DNA of 64,000 bases from Clostridiales bacterium (GCA_014799485.1 JAAVHY010000032.1:9042-73041); one strand, 5' to 3'; positions 15,803 through 24,839 are shown, counted from the first letter of the stretch. The notes: generated by a model from the sequence alone, not told the origin. Numbers and translations are program-made.

Positions 15803-16840
15803 TTACTGCCGGGCCTGACCGGCCTTGATCTCGTCCACCGCCGCGCTGACCTTGTTGAGCGTAGCGGAAATGGAGATCAGCTCCGGGCAGCGGTGGGTGC
15901 AGCGGCCGCAGCCGACGCACATATGGCTGTCCTCAAAGCGGGCCTTGTAGTCGTGGAACTTGTGGAGCACCTTGTAGCGCATCCGGTCCCCGGCGGTGGA
16001 GCGGAACTCCCGCTGGCCGGCCATCTGGTCAAAGCCGGCGATCTGGCAGGAGGAGGTGACCCGGCGGCGCTCGCCGACCTCGGGGTTGTCGCCATAGATG
16101 ACGTCCCGGGTGGTGAAGCAGGTGCAGGTGGAGCATGCCACGGTGCAGGAGCCGCAGGAGATGCAGCGGGCGTCGTATTCCTTCCACATGGGGTGGCTCT
16201 TCAGGGCCTTGCGCACTTCCTTGTCCTCCAGGTCGGGCAGGGTCACCTTCAGCTCGTTCTCCTCCACAAAGGCGGGGGAGTAATCGGCCTGGGGCATCCC
16301 TTCGAAATAGGGGGCGAAGGCGTCGTCGGTGACCTGGATCTGCGCCCCGTCCTCGGAGAACTTCACCGCCAGGGCGTAGTCATCGGTCTTATTGGTGCCC
16401 ATGGAGACGCAGAAGCAGGTGTCGTCCCCGCCGTTGCACTCCATGAGGGCGAACTTGACCAGCTCCCGCATCCGCTCATAGTACAGGTCGGTATAGCCGC
16501 CGTTGCCGGCGTAGATCTTGGCCTGGACGTGCTGGGCGTTGATGTCGCAGGGGCGGGCCAGGACCAGAATGGGCTTCTTGGGGCCCTTGCTCTCCCGGTA
16601 CTCGTCCTCCGTGAAGTAAAACAGGGCCTGCTGGATGGGGGTCAAGACCTCCTTGGCAGGGTAGTCGGACTTGACATCCCAGACAATGTCCTCCCAGCGC
16701 TCCACCTCGTCATAACGGATGACGTCCGTCGCGGAGTAGCGCCCCTGGTTACGGAACCGCTTCGGCGCGTATACCGTGTAATCCTTGCGCAGGACGGCAA
16801 GAACCTGGTTGGCCTGGGCGGTGTTCAGGGTGTATCCCAT
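15803..16840 (-). CDS. asrA: Anaerobic sulfite reductase subunit A (4Fe-4S subunit)
   Basis: The 345-aa protein is the electron-transfer subunit, related to hydrogenase/heterodisulfide-reductase-type iron-sulfur proteins. Two ferredoxin clusters lie in the C-terminal half: CISCGSCTVACSTCTCF and CVGCGRCTHRCPELIS. The N-terminal part (PILVLARPCDINAQHVQA, FCVSMGTN) matches the beta-subunit family that AsrA belongs to. GAGGAGG precedes the ATG by 7 nt. It heads asrABC and is transcribed away from a LysR gene whose promoter overlaps its own. Confidence 0.95.
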   Translation of the reverse strand: MGYTLNTAQANQVLAVLRKDYTVYAPKRFRNQGRYSATDVIRYDEVERWEDIVWDVKSDYPAKEVLTPIQQALFYFTEDEYRESKGPKKPILVLARPCDINAQHVQAKIYAGNGGYTDLYYERMRELVKFALMECNGGDDTCFCVSMGTNKTDDYALAVKFSEDGAQIQVTDDAFAPYFEGMPQADYSPAFVEENELKVTLPDLEDKEVRKALKSHPMWKEYDARCISCGSCTVACSTCTCFTTRDVIYGDNPEVGERRRVTSSCQIAGFDQMAGQREFRSTAGDRMRYKVLHKFHDYKARFEDSHMCVGCGRCTHRCPELISISATLNKVSAAVDEIKAGQARQ

Positions 16841-16909
16841 ACTCGAACCTCCTCATTTCTCGTTTTTTTGGTTTTTCTCTTTCTTACACAAAAACACACA
16901 ACGTACCAC

Positions 16910-16943
16910 CTTGATTTTGCCACATTATTCTGATAAAATCAAG
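16910..16943. promoter_or_regulatory. Face-to-face overlapping promoters in an inverted repeat (asrA / LysR)
   Basis: A perfect 9-bp inverted repeat CTTGATTTT/AAAATCAAG with a 16-nt spacer also supplies two promoters. On the plus strand TTGATT (16911-16916) is 17 nt from TAAAAT (16934-16939) for the LysR gene; on the minus strand TTGATT (16942-16937) is 17 nt from CAAAAT (16919-16914) for asrA. Polymerase cannot occupy both at once. The repeat is a candidate LysR operator, though LysR sites usually read T-N11-A. Confidence 0.6.
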
Positions 16944-16993
16944 TCATCATTTATAATAAATCAATAACATTTGTTTATAGGAGTATAATAGAT

Positions 16994-17845
16994 ATGCAGG
17001 ATCACCGAATGGAGACCTTCCTCACCCTGTGCGAAACCATGAACTACCGTCAGGCGGCCGAGCGGCTGCACATCACCCAGCCCGCCGTCACCCAGCACAT
17101 CCAGTATCTCGAGGGCTACTACGGCTGCAAGCTGTTCTCCTATGACGGGCGGAAGCTGACCAAAACGGAACAGGCGGCGCTTTTGGAGCGGGGCGCCCAC
17201 GCCATGAAATACCAGGAGGAGCGGCTGCGGGAGGACCTGCGCCTGCGGCAGGCGCCCAGCCTCTCCATCGGGGCGACCAAGACCATCGGGGAGTTCATCA
17301 TCGCCGAGCACGTCTCCCGCTACCTGGCGGAGCCGGGGAACCGCCTGTCGGTGGACGTGGACAACACCGCCCGGATCCTGGAGCGGCTCAACCGGGGCAA
17401 GCTGGACTTTGCCATCGTCGAGGGCTATTACAGCCGCTCGGAATACGGGGACCGTCCCTATCAGAAGGAGCCCTTTGTGGGGCTGTGCGCCCAGGACCAC
17501 CCCCTGGCGGGGCGGACCGTCCCCCTGGACACGCTGTGGACGGAAGACCTGCTCCTGCGGGAGAAGGGCTCCGGCACCCGGGAGATCCTGGAACATTTCC
17601 TGGGTGAAAACAACCACGCCGTCACCGACTTTGCCCGGGTCACCTGCATCAGCAACCTGGGCCTTCTGGAGCGGCTCCTGGTGGAAAAGCGGGGGATCAC
17701 CTTCGCCTACGCGGCGGCGGGAAACGGCCGGCTGGCCCAATTTTTTGTGGAGGGCTGGGATCTCCAGCGGGAGTTCAGCTATGTGTTCCTCCGGGACACC
17801 GGGGCGGAAGAGCTGGTGGAGCTTTTTGACAGTTACCGATCCTGA
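16994..17845 (+). CDS. LysR family transcriptional regulator, divergent from asrABC
   Basis: The 283-aa regulator has the classic LysR winged helix: METFLTLCETMNYRQAAERL then HITQPAVTQHIQYLEGYYG (recognition helix SxxAVTxHI type), and a C-terminal type 2 periplasmic-binding-like effector domain (LSIGATKTIGEFIIAEHVSR). AGGAG lies 10 nt before the ATG. Divergent placement with overlapping promoters suggests control of asrABC and autoregulation. Likely effectors are sulfite, a cysteine precursor or a redox cue; the sequence does not decide. Confidence 0.9.
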   Translation: MQDHRMETFLTLCETMNYRQAAERLHITQPAVTQHIQYLEGYYGCKLFSYDGRKLTKTEQAALLERGAHAMKYQEERLREDLRLRQAPSLSIGATKTIGEFIIAEHVSRYLAEPGNRLSVDVDNTARILERLNRGKLDFAIVEGYYSRSEYGDRPYQKEPFVGLCAQDHPLAGRTVPLDTLWTEDLLLREKGSGTREILEHFLGENNHAVTDFARVTCISNLGLLERLLVEKRGITFAYAAAGNGRLAQFFVEGWDLQREFSYVFLRDTGAEELVELFDSYRS

Positions 17846-17865
17846 CCCACTTTCCGGCAAATGGA

Positions 17866-17902
17866 ACCGGGCGCGCCGATATGGCGCGCCCGGTCGATTT
17901 TT
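17866..17902 (+). terminator. Terminator of the LysR gene
   Basis: ACCGGGCGCGCC/GGCGCGCCCGGT, a perfect 12-bp stem with a 5-nt loop, is followed by CGATTTTT. It sits between convergent genes. Confidence 0.85.
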
Positions 17903-17915
17903 GGCCCGGTCCGGG

Positions 17916-18992
17916 TCACTGGATCACTTCCAGCTCCTTGGACACATGGTTCAGGCTCACCGCCCCGTCCGGCGTCATGAGCATCAGATCCTCGATGCGC
18001 ACACCCAGCTCGCCGGGGAGGTAGATGCCGGGTTCGCAGGAGAAGATCATCCCCTCCTTGACGATGTCCTGGTTGGTGGCGGACACGTCCCCGGCGTCAT
18101 GGACCTCGATGCCGATGCAGTGGCCCAGCCGGTGGGTGAAATAGGGGCCGTAGCCCGCGTCGGCGATGATGTCCCGGGCGATCTTGTCCACCTCGCAGAA
18201 CTTCATGCCGGGCTTCATGGCGGCCTGGGCGGCCAGGTTGGCGCGGAGCACGGTCTCGTAGACCTCCCGGCCCTTGTCGCTGACGCTCTTGTAGAAGAAG
18301 GTGCGGGTCATGTCGGAGCAGTAATCGTCCTTCTTGCAGCCCACGTCGAAGAGGACGCAGTCCCCCGGCTTGAGCACCGTGTGGTCGGGCTTGTGGTGGC
18401 CGATGGCGGCGTTGGCGCCGAAGCTGACCAGGGGGCCGAAGGAGGGCCCCTGGGTGCCCAGCTCCGCATAGATGGCCTTCATGCCGTCGGACACCTCCAG
18501 CTCGGACACCCCTTCCCGGATCAGGCCGCGGAAGCGCTCCATGGCCTGGTCGTTGAGCTGGGAGGCCACGATCATCCGCTGCTTTTCCTCCTCGTCCTTC
18601 ACCCGGCGGGCGGCGTCCACGCACTCGGAGCCGTTGCGGTAGGCGCTGCCGGCCCCCAGCTCCATCAGCTCCAGCAGGAAGCGGGCGGCCATCTTCTTGT
18701 CGATGCCCAGGGGCTTGGAGTGGTCGGTGTATCCGGCGATGATCTGGCAGCCGGGGTCGGTGTCGGAAAACCACACCTTCTCGATGCCGATGTCGCCGTC
18801 CACGGTGAAGAGCTTGTTGACAAACAGCTTGTGCCCGCCGTTTTTGTTCAGGTACAGGGCCAGCAGCCGCTCATTGGGCAGGATCCACCGGCCGGTGAGG
18901 TAAAAGATGGACGGGGGATCGCTGATGAGCAGCTGTTCCAGCCCCCGCTCCTCCATTTGGGCCAGCACAGCGGCCACTCTCTGGTCATACAT
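17916..18992 (-). CDS. M24 family Xaa-Pro aminopeptidase/dipeptidase
   Basis: The 358-aa creatinase-fold peptidase shows the five metal ligands in order: Asp in LFDVGCKKDDYCSDM (two Asp), His in HRLGHCIGIEVHD, Glu in FSCEPGIYLPG and Glu in GVRIEDLM. M24B enzymes remove an N-terminal residue preceding proline, or cleave Xaa-Pro dipeptides. The start at 18992 (MYDQRVAAVL) has AGGAGG at 8 nt. It lies 76 nt after the AbgT transporter gene with a hairpin between, so peptide uptake and hydrolysis may be coupled. Confidence 0.9.
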   Translation of the reverse strand: MYDQRVAAVLAQMEERGLEQLLISDPPSIFYLTGRWILPNERLLALYLNKNGGHKLFVNKLFTVDGDIGIEKVWFSDTDPGCQIIAGYTDHSKPLGIDKKMAARFLLELMELGAGSAYRNGSECVDAARRVKDEEEKQRMIVASQLNDQAMERFRGLIREGVSELEVSDGMKAIYAELGTQGPSFGPLVSFGANAAIGHHKPDHTVLKPGDCVLFDVGCKKDDYCSDMTRTFFYKSVSDKGREVYETVLRANLAAQAAMKPGMKFCEVDKIARDIIADAGYGPYFTHRLGHCIGIEVHDAGDVSATNQDIVKEGMIFSCEPGIYLPGELGVRIEDLMLMTPDGAVSLNHVSKELEVIQ

Positions 18993-19024
18993 AGTAGGTT
19001 CCTCCTTTGATCTGGATAAACGGC

Positions 19025-19059
19025 AAAAGCCGCCGTAACCTGGGGCCGCGGCGGCTTTT
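19025..19059 (-). terminator. Hairpin between abgT-type gene and peptidase gene
   Basis: AAAAGCCGCCG pairs perfectly with CGGCGGCTTTT across a 13-nt loop. Read on the minus strand it directly follows the transporter stop and ends in CTTTTGCCG; probably a partial terminator that lowers peptidase expression. Confidence 0.55.
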
Positions 19060-19068
19060 GTGTGAAAA

Positions 19069-20643
19069 TCAGCCCATGACGTAGGTGATGGGGGCGCCGG
19101 GGCCCAAGGGCCAGCCAATGAGCATCCACGCGGCCAGCAGGACGCACCAGCCTGCCACGAAGGCCATGGAGAAGGGCAGCATACAGGAGGCCAGGGTGCC
19201 CCAGCCGGAGTCCTTGTCGTACTTCTTCATGATGGTGAGGATGTAGGGGATCCAGGCGATGACGGGGGCGATGATATTGGTGGAGCTGTCGCCGATGCGG
19301 TAGGCCACCTGGGTCAGCTCGGGGGACAGGCCCAGACCCATGAACATGGGGACGAACACGGGGGCGAAGATGGCGTACTTGGCGGAGGCGGAGGCCATGA
19401 ACAGGTTGACGAAGCCGGACACCAGCACGAAGCAGATCATCAGGATGACCGGGTTGGCGTTCATGCCCTGGAGCAGCTCAGCGCCCTTGAAGGACAGGAT
19501 GCGGCCGATGTTGGTTCTGGAGAAGTAGTTGGTGAACTGGGCGGCGACAAAGGCCATGGCGATGAAGCCGGACACGGAGGCGATGGACTTGTTGAAGGAG
19601 GCCACCACGTCCTTGTCGGTCTTGAAAGTGCCGCACAGCTTGCCGTAGACAAAAGAGGGGATGAAGAACAGCAGGGTGAACAGCGGGATGATGGCGTTGA
19701 TCAGGGTGGAGCCCTCGATCAGACTGCCGGTCTCGTTGTTGCGCATAAAGGAGTTCTGGGGGATGCAGCAGACCACGTAGACGACGATGATGCCCAGGAA
19801 CACCAGGTTGGCGATCCGCAGGGCCTTCTCCTCCTGGGCGGTCATCTCGCCGGTGGGTTCAGCCAGAGTGCCGTCGCCGTTCTCCTTGTACTCGCCCAGG
19901 CGGGGCAGGATGACCTTCTCGGTGATGAGGGTGCCCAGAAGGGTAATCAGGAAGGTGGACACGATCATGAAGTACCAGTTGGACAGGGCGCTCACATTGT
20001 AGTTGGGGTCCAGGGTCTGGGCCGCGGAGGTGGAGAAGCCGGAGAGGATGGCGTCGGTGGAGCCGATGACCAGGTTGGCGGAGAAGCCGCCGGACACGCC
20101 GGCAAAGCCCGCCGCGATGCCGGCCAGGGGATGCTTTCCGTATGCCTTAAAGATCATGGCCGCCAGGGGGATGAACACCACGTAGCCCGCGTTCTCGGCC
20201 ACGTTGGTGAGCACGCCGATGAGCACCACCATGGGGGTGACCAGCCAGGCGGGGGTGACCTTGACCACCTTGCGGATCAGGCCGTTGAGGTAGCCGGAGC
20301 TCTCAGCCACGCCGATGCCCAGCATGATGACGATGGTGAAGCCCAGGGGCGCGTAGCTGGTGAAATTGCTCACGGCGTTGGTGAGCATATACTGCAGGCC
20401 GGACTTGCTGAACAGGCTGACCACGCTGACAGTGGTCTCCTCCACCACGCCGGTGGCGGAGTTGTACATCTGGCCGGTGGCGCTCCAGCCCAGGGCCGCG
20501 CCAATGCCGGAGATGACCACCACGATCACGGCCAGGTAGAAGAAAATGGTCAACGGTGCGGGGAGCTTGTTTCCTACCGCTTCGATCCCGTCCAGGAAGC
20601 GGAGAAAACCGGAACGTTTTTTGGCTTTTTCATTTTTAGCCAT
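19069..20643 (-). CDS. AbgT family transporter
   Basis: The 524-aa membrane protein matches the p-aminobenzoyl-glutamate transporter family: the N-terminal GFLRFLDGIEAVGNKLPAP, TSYAPLGFTIVIMLGIGVAE and the late YRIGDSSTNIIAPVIAWIPY are typical AbgT segments, with about a dozen hydrophobic helices. Characterised members carry p-aminobenzoyl-glutamate or export sulfonamides. The neighbouring peptidase suggests import of a dipeptide-like compound. The gene is 86 nt downstream of the CoA-disulfide-reductase-like gene on the same strand, with an imperfect CGCCGCCCTC hairpin between. Confidence 0.93.
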   Translation of the reverse strand: MAKNEKAKKRSGFLRFLDGIEAVGNKLPAPLTIFFYLAVIVVVISGIGAALGWSATGQMYNSATGVVEETTVSVVSLFSKSGLQYMLTNAVSNFTSYAPLGFTIVIMLGIGVAESSGYLNGLIRKVVKVTPAWLVTPMVVLIGVLTNVAENAGYVVFIPLAAMIFKAYGKHPLAGIAAGFAGVSGGFSANLVIGSTDAILSGFSTSAAQTLDPNYNVSALSNWYFMIVSTFLITLLGTLITEKVILPRLGEYKENGDGTLAEPTGEMTAQEEKALRIANLVFLGIIVVYVVCCIPQNSFMRNNETGSLIEGSTLINAIIPLFTLLFFIPSFVYGKLCGTFKTDKDVVASFNKSIASVSGFIAMAFVAAQFTNYFSRTNIGRILSFKGAELLQGMNANPVILMICFVLVSGFVNLFMASASAKYAIFAPVFVPMFMGLGLSPELTQVAYRIGDSSTNIIAPVIAWIPYILTIMKKYDKDSGWGTLASCMLPFSMAFVAGWCVLLAAWMLIGWPLGPGAPITYVMG

Positions 20644-20728
20644 GTTTTTTCCTCCTTACTTTCTTTTGCGTACCTTTTATCGCCAACGCCAGAGGGCGGC
20701 GTATGACTTCTTACCGCTCGGCCCCGCG

Positions 20729-22069
20729 TTACTTCGCGCTGTTGGAGGCGATGAGGGCGGCGTCCCACACCCCGGAGAAGGGGGGGGAATAGCACAGGTC
20801 CATGAAGCCCATCTCGTCCACCGTCAGCCCGGAATAGATGGCGATGGCGTAGTAGTTGGCCCGGGGCACCACGATGCCCTGCCCCCAGGTGGAGGCCCCC
20901 AGGATGACCCGGGTCTTGGCGTCGTAGATGAGCTTGATGTTCAGCTTCTCCTTCCCGTAGTAGGAGGCGTAGCTGTTGCCGGTGATGGTGTGGGCCTTGT
21001 AATCCAGGCCGTTGGCCTTGGCGTCCCGCTCGGACAGGCCCACCTTGGCGGCATCCAGGCCGAACAGCCGCAGGGCGGAGCTGCCGATGAGCTTGAAGGG
21101 GTTGGGGGTGGCCCCGCCCAGAATGTCGCCGATGATGCGCCCCTGCTTGTTGGCGTTGGTGCCCAGGGGGGCGTAGCTGTACTGCCCGGTGATGGCGGAC
21201 TTCATGATGCTGCAGTCGCCGGCGGCGTACACGTCGGGGATGCTGGTCTCCATGCGCTCGTTGACGTAGATGGCGCCGTTGCGGGCCTTCTCCACGTTGG
21301 GGATGAAGGCGGTGGCCGGGGCGATGCCGGCGCTGTTGATGACCATGTCCGCGGGGATCTCGGTCTCCTTGTCCCCTTGCTTCAGCACCGCCTTGACGAT
21401 CTTCCCGTCCTCGGCGACCAGGCGGCTCACCGCGGTGTCCGTCAGGACGGTGACGCCGTTGCGCTCCAGCTCGTCCCGGAGGGCCTGGCTGGCCTCGGGC
21501 TCAAAGGCGGCCAGGATCTGGGGGGCCAGCTCTACCACGGTGACCTCCTTGCCGTAGTGGCGGCAGGCCTCGGAGACCTCCAGGCCGATGAAGCCCGCGC
21601 CCACGATGACCACGTGCTTGACGCTCTCGTCCAGCAGGGCCTGCTTGACCCGGGTGCCGTCGGCCACGTCCCGCACCTCGAAGAGGTTGTCGTAGGGCTG
21701 GTCGAAGGGCGGGAAATGCCGCACGGAGGCACCGCTGCCGATGACCAGCTTGTCATAGGTGTCGGTGAACTCCTCGCCGGTACGCAGGTCCTTCACCGTC
21801 ACGGTTTTGCTGTCCGTGTCCACGGCGGTGACCTCATGGTAGGTCTTGATGGGGATGCCGTTTTGGGCGAACTCCTCCGCCGTGCGGGCGATCAGCTCCT
21901 GGCCCTGCTTGATGTGGTCGGAGATGTAGAACGGGATGCCGCACGCGCCGTAAGACACGTCGCCCCCCTTTTCATACACCATGATCTCCGCCTGGTCGCC
22001 CAGGCGGCGCTTCAGCTTGGAGGCAGCCGACATACCGGCCGCCACGCCGCCAATGATGATGACTTTCAT
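20729..22069 (-). CDS. CoA-disulfide reductase / NADH oxidase family flavoprotein
   Basis: The 446-aa pyridine-nucleotide-disulfide oxidoreductase has N-terminal FAD site MKVIIIGGVAAGMSAASKL, a single redox-active cysteine in SYGACGIPFYISD (about residue 43), NAD site VVIVGAGFIGLEVSEACRH and the FAD-contact VYAAGDCSIMKSAITG. A lone cysteine at this place marks CoA-disulfide reductases, NADH oxidases and persulfide reductases, which reduce CoA disulfides, oxygen or CoA-persulfide. Beside cystine uptake and cysteine desulfidase, a role in thiol or persulfide reduction is favoured; this is inference. The start overlaps the upstream symporter stop by 4 nt (ATGA). Confidence 0.9.
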   Translation of the reverse strand: MKVIIIGGVAAGMSAASKLKRRLGDQAEIMVYEKGGDVSYGACGIPFYISDHIKQGQELIARTAEEFAQNGIPIKTYHEVTAVDTDSKTVTVKDLRTGEEFTDTYDKLVIGSGASVRHFPPFDQPYDNLFEVRDVADGTRVKQALLDESVKHVVIVGAGFIGLEVSEACRHYGKEVTVVELAPQILAAFEPEASQALRDELERNGVTVLTDTAVSRLVAEDGKIVKAVLKQGDKETEIPADMVINSAGIAPATAFIPNVEKARNGAIYVNERMETSIPDVYAAGDCSIMKSAITGQYSYAPLGTNANKQGRIIGDILGGATPNPFKLIGSSALRLFGLDAAKVGLSERDAKANGLDYKAHTITGNSYASYYGKEKLNIKLIYDAKTRVILGASTWGQGIVVPRANYYAIAIYSGLTVDEMGFMDLCYSPPFSGVWDAALIASNSAK

Positions 22070-23424
22070 TCCTTTACCCTTCTTTCCACAATGATAGCGT
22101 TTGTCATGCAGCCGGTCACATTGATGAGCGTGCGGAACACATCCGCGATGGGGTCAATGGCGATCATGGCCCCCAGCCCGGGCAGGGCCTCGGAAGCGCC
22201 AAGGCCCATGACCAGGCCCAGCTCCGACATGGTGGCGGTGCCGGGGAGCTCCGTGATCCCGTAGGAGACGATCACCACCAGGATGAGGTGGGCGGCGATG
22301 AGCCCGGGGGTCATGGAGATGCCGAACAGCCCCAGGGCGAAGAGGACGGATAGGGTGGGGAACAGGGCCGCGCAGCCCTGCGCGCCGGAGGCGATGGCGT
22401 AGGCGGCCACCGGGTCGGTGACCTCACGGCGCAGGCCCAGCCCTTCCGCCAGCACCTGCTGGGCGTCGGGCAGGCAGCCGGAGCCCGAGCGGGTCTTGAG
22501 GGCCTTGACCATCACCGGCTTTCCCTTGCCCCAAAAGGCGGCGGGGCTTACCCCGGACAGGGCGCACAGCAGGGTTTGGATGACCAGCATCGCCGCCATG
22601 CCCAGGATGAGCACCAGGAGCATTTTGACGATCATCAGCAGGATCACCGGCCCGCAGGAGGCTGTCAGCCAGGCCATGATGGCCCCGGCCCCCATGGGCT
22701 TGTAGGCGATGATGGTCTTACACACGCTGACGCCCACAGAGAAGGCCCCGTCCAGGATATCGATCAGGGACTTCACCGAGTCCGACTTGGCCTGCATCCG
22801 CCGGGCGGCGATACCCACATAGATGCCGAAGACGAAGATGCCCGCCACGTTCATCAGGACCAGATCCCGGCCCAGGCCGGAGGGGATAAGGCCGGACACA
22901 TGGCTGAGGAAATCGTTCCCGCCGGTGGTGAAGGCCGCGGCCCCCGAATCGGGGAGGATCCCGACCTGGAACACCAGCCCCAGGGCCAGGGCCACCCCGG
23001 CGCTGACCACCAGCATCAGGGTGTTGACCCATTTTTTCCACCGGGTCAGCTTGGAGACCGTCTTTTCCGCCGGGGTCTTGACCACCAGCCGGACGGAGGC
23101 CAGAAAGACCATGGGGAGGATCAGGCAGGCCAGCAGGGCCACATAGCCCTTGGCCACCAGGGAGAACCAGGGAATCAGATCCTTGGCGTAGGGGCCGGAG
23201 GCCGACTCCGGCTGGAACAGGCTCAGGCCGGAGGAGATCCCCCCGGACAGGGCCCACACCAGCAGGCCCAGCAGGGTACCCGCGCCGGAACCCATCAGTA
23301 CGCGGGTGGCAAAGCTGAACTTCTTTTTTGGCAGATGGCCCAGGATGTAGAGCAGGATAAAGAACGCGGCCGCTCCCACAAGGCTGACCCAGTGGGAAAC
23401 GCTCAAAAATTGCAGTACATTCAA
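22066..23424 (-). CDS. Dicarboxylate/amino acid:cation symporter family protein, TcyP-like cystine transporter
   Basis: The 452-aa SDF-family membrane protein begins (TTG start) NVLQFLSVSHWVSLVGAAAF and contains MVFLASVRLVVKTP, ASGAQGCAALFPTLSVLFAL and TELPGTATMSELGLVMG, which fit the L-cystine TcyP branch better than the glutamate branch. TTG at 23424 was chosen because AAAGGAG stands 9 nt upstream; a start 33 nt earlier would overlap the preceding stop. It lies 26 nt after the cysteine desulfidase gene and overlaps the flavoprotein gene. The set would import cystine, reduce it and degrade cysteine. Confidence 0.8.
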   Translation of the reverse strand: MNVLQFLSVSHWVSLVGAAAFFILLYILGHLPKKKFSFATRVLMGSGAGTLLGLLVWALSGGISSGLSLFQPESASGPYAKDLIPWFSLVAKGYVALLACLILPMVFLASVRLVVKTPAEKTVSKLTRWKKWVNTLMLVVSAGVALALGLVFQVGILPDSGAAAFTTGGNDFLSHVSGLIPSGLGRDLVLMNVAGIFVFGIYVGIAARRMQAKSDSVKSLIDILDGAFSVGVSVCKTIIAYKPMGAGAIMAWLTASCGPVILLMIVKMLLVLILGMAAMLVIQTLLCALSGVSPAAFWGKGKPVMVKALKTRSGSGCLPDAQQVLAEGLGLRREVTDPVAAYAIASGAQGCAALFPTLSVLFALGLFGISMTPGLIAAHLILVVIVSYGITELPGTATMSELGLVMGLGASEALPGLGAMIAIDPIADVFRTLINVTGCMTNAIIVERRVKE

Positions 23425-23450
23425 CGTATACCGCTCCTTTCCGCCAACTC

Positions 23451-24731
23451 TCAGCACATATCGGTCATGATGCGGATGATCTCCTTGTCGGTCTCCCGCA
23501 TCCCGTCCCGGCTGAGACGGCCCACGTTGAGGATGGTGTTCTCCACGCCCTTGGAGATGATCCCGTCGCCCCCCGAGAACTGCTGGCCGTTGACATACAT
23601 CTGATAGCCCAGGATGCCGCAGTCCACGGCGGCGGCGATCTTACCGGCGCAGGAGGGCTTGGCGCCGTCGCAGATGATGCCCGAGACGATGGCCAGGGCG
23701 TTGACCAGGGTGTGGGCGATGCAGTTGTAGTCGCCCCCCAGCAGGAAGGCGATGCCGCAGCCCGCACCGCAGCCCGCGCTCACCGCGCCGCAGTAGGCGG
23801 ACAGGCGGCCGATGCCGGTTTTCTGGTGGATGGTGATGAGGTTGGACAGCAGCAAGGCCCGGTGGAGCTCGTCCCGGCTGGAGCCCAGCTCCTTGGCGTA
23901 CTCGATGACGGGCAGGGACGCGGTCATCCCCTGGTTGCCGCTGCCGGAGTTGATGATGACGGGCATCTCACAGCCGCTCATACGGGCGTCGGAGCCCGCG
24001 GCGGCGGCGGCCCGGGCGCGGGTGCGCACGTCGTCCCCAAAGCTCTCCAGCAGCACGCTGCCGATGTTGGCGCCCCAGTTGTTTTTCAGGCCCTCGGCGG
24101 AGATGGCGCTGTTGTAGGCGATCTGCCGGTCAATGGTCTCCCTGATGTCGTCCAGGTCGGCGGTCTGGGCAAACTCAACGATGTCCTTCACGTTGAGCAG
24201 GCTGCGGTCGGCCATCTCGGCGGCTTTTTCCGCCTTCACGCCGATCTGGTAAAGGACCTCCCCGTCCTTTTCGATGAGCACGATGTTGGTGTGGTAGTTG
24301 GCGATGCGCACCCGGGACCAGGAATCCCCACTGTGCAGGGTGACCACCATATCCAGGATCTCGTCCGTCTCCAGGGGGCTGATCCGAATCTCCTTTTGCT
24401 CCATGTACTCCTTGATCTGGGGCTTCTGTTCCTCCGTGACGCCGGCAATGACCTCCAGCACCCGGCCGGCATCCCCGGCCACCACGCCCGCGGCCACCGC
24501 GGCGGCGATGCCCTTGAGCCCGCCGGTATTGGGGACGATGACGCTCTTCACGTTTTTCACGATGTTCCCGCTGACCGCGACCTCACACCGGTCAGGGAGC
24601 GCGCCCAGCACCTCCCGCGCTTTGGCGGCGCAGTAGGCCAGGGCGATGGGCTCGGTACAGCCCATGGCGGGGACCAATTCTTCCTTCAGGATTTGAACGT
24701 AAGTTTGATAGCGTATGTCTGAGCGTTCCAT
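23451..24731 (-). CDS. cyuA: L-cysteine desulfidase (CyuA/YhaM, UPF0597)
   Basis: The 426-aa iron-sulfur dehydratase-like enzyme breaks L-cysteine into pyruvate, ammonia and sulfide. Family marks are LVPAMGCTEPIALAYCAAKA, VKSVIVPNTGGLKGIAAA, VIINSGSGNQGMTASLPVI and the cysteine-rich YCGAVSAGCGAGCGIAF, which together with later CDGAKPSCAGK provides the 4Fe-4S ligands. AGGAGGGC lies 9 nt before the ATG. First gene of a likely operon with the cystine symporter, flavoprotein, AbgT and peptidase. E. coli pairs cyuA with a cysteine transporter (cyuP), as here. Confidence 0.9.
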   Translation of the reverse strand: MERSDIRYQTYVQILKEELVPAMGCTEPIALAYCAAKAREVLGALPDRCEVAVSGNIVKNVKSVIVPNTGGLKGIAAAVAAGVVAGDAGRVLEVIAGVTEEQKPQIKEYMEQKEIRISPLETDEILDMVVTLHSGDSWSRVRIANYHTNIVLIEKDGEVLYQIGVKAEKAAEMADRSLLNVKDIVEFAQTADLDDIRETIDRQIAYNSAISAEGLKNNWGANIGSVLLESFGDDVRTRARAAAAAGSDARMSGCEMPVIINSGSGNQGMTASLPVIEYAKELGSSRDELHRALLLSNLITIHQKTGIGRLSAYCGAVSAGCGAGCGIAFLLGGDYNCIAHTLVNALAIVSGIICDGAKPSCAGKIAAAVDCGILGYQMYVNGQQFSGGDGIISKGVENTILNVGRLSRDGMRETDKEIIRIMTDMC

Positions 24732-24839
24732 TGCAAATGCCCTCCTATCCCGAATTGGCGGCCGCGGACCGGGGAAAAACCCAGGCCATTCCCGCCGCTG
24801 TTGGTGAATTTGCATGATTTATCACAGTTTTATCGCCTT

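Noticed and set aside
20546..22264. A 572-codon open frame opposite the CoA-disulfide-reductase-like gene
   Set aside because: Antisense shadow; the opposite strand encodes clear FAD and NAD motifs.
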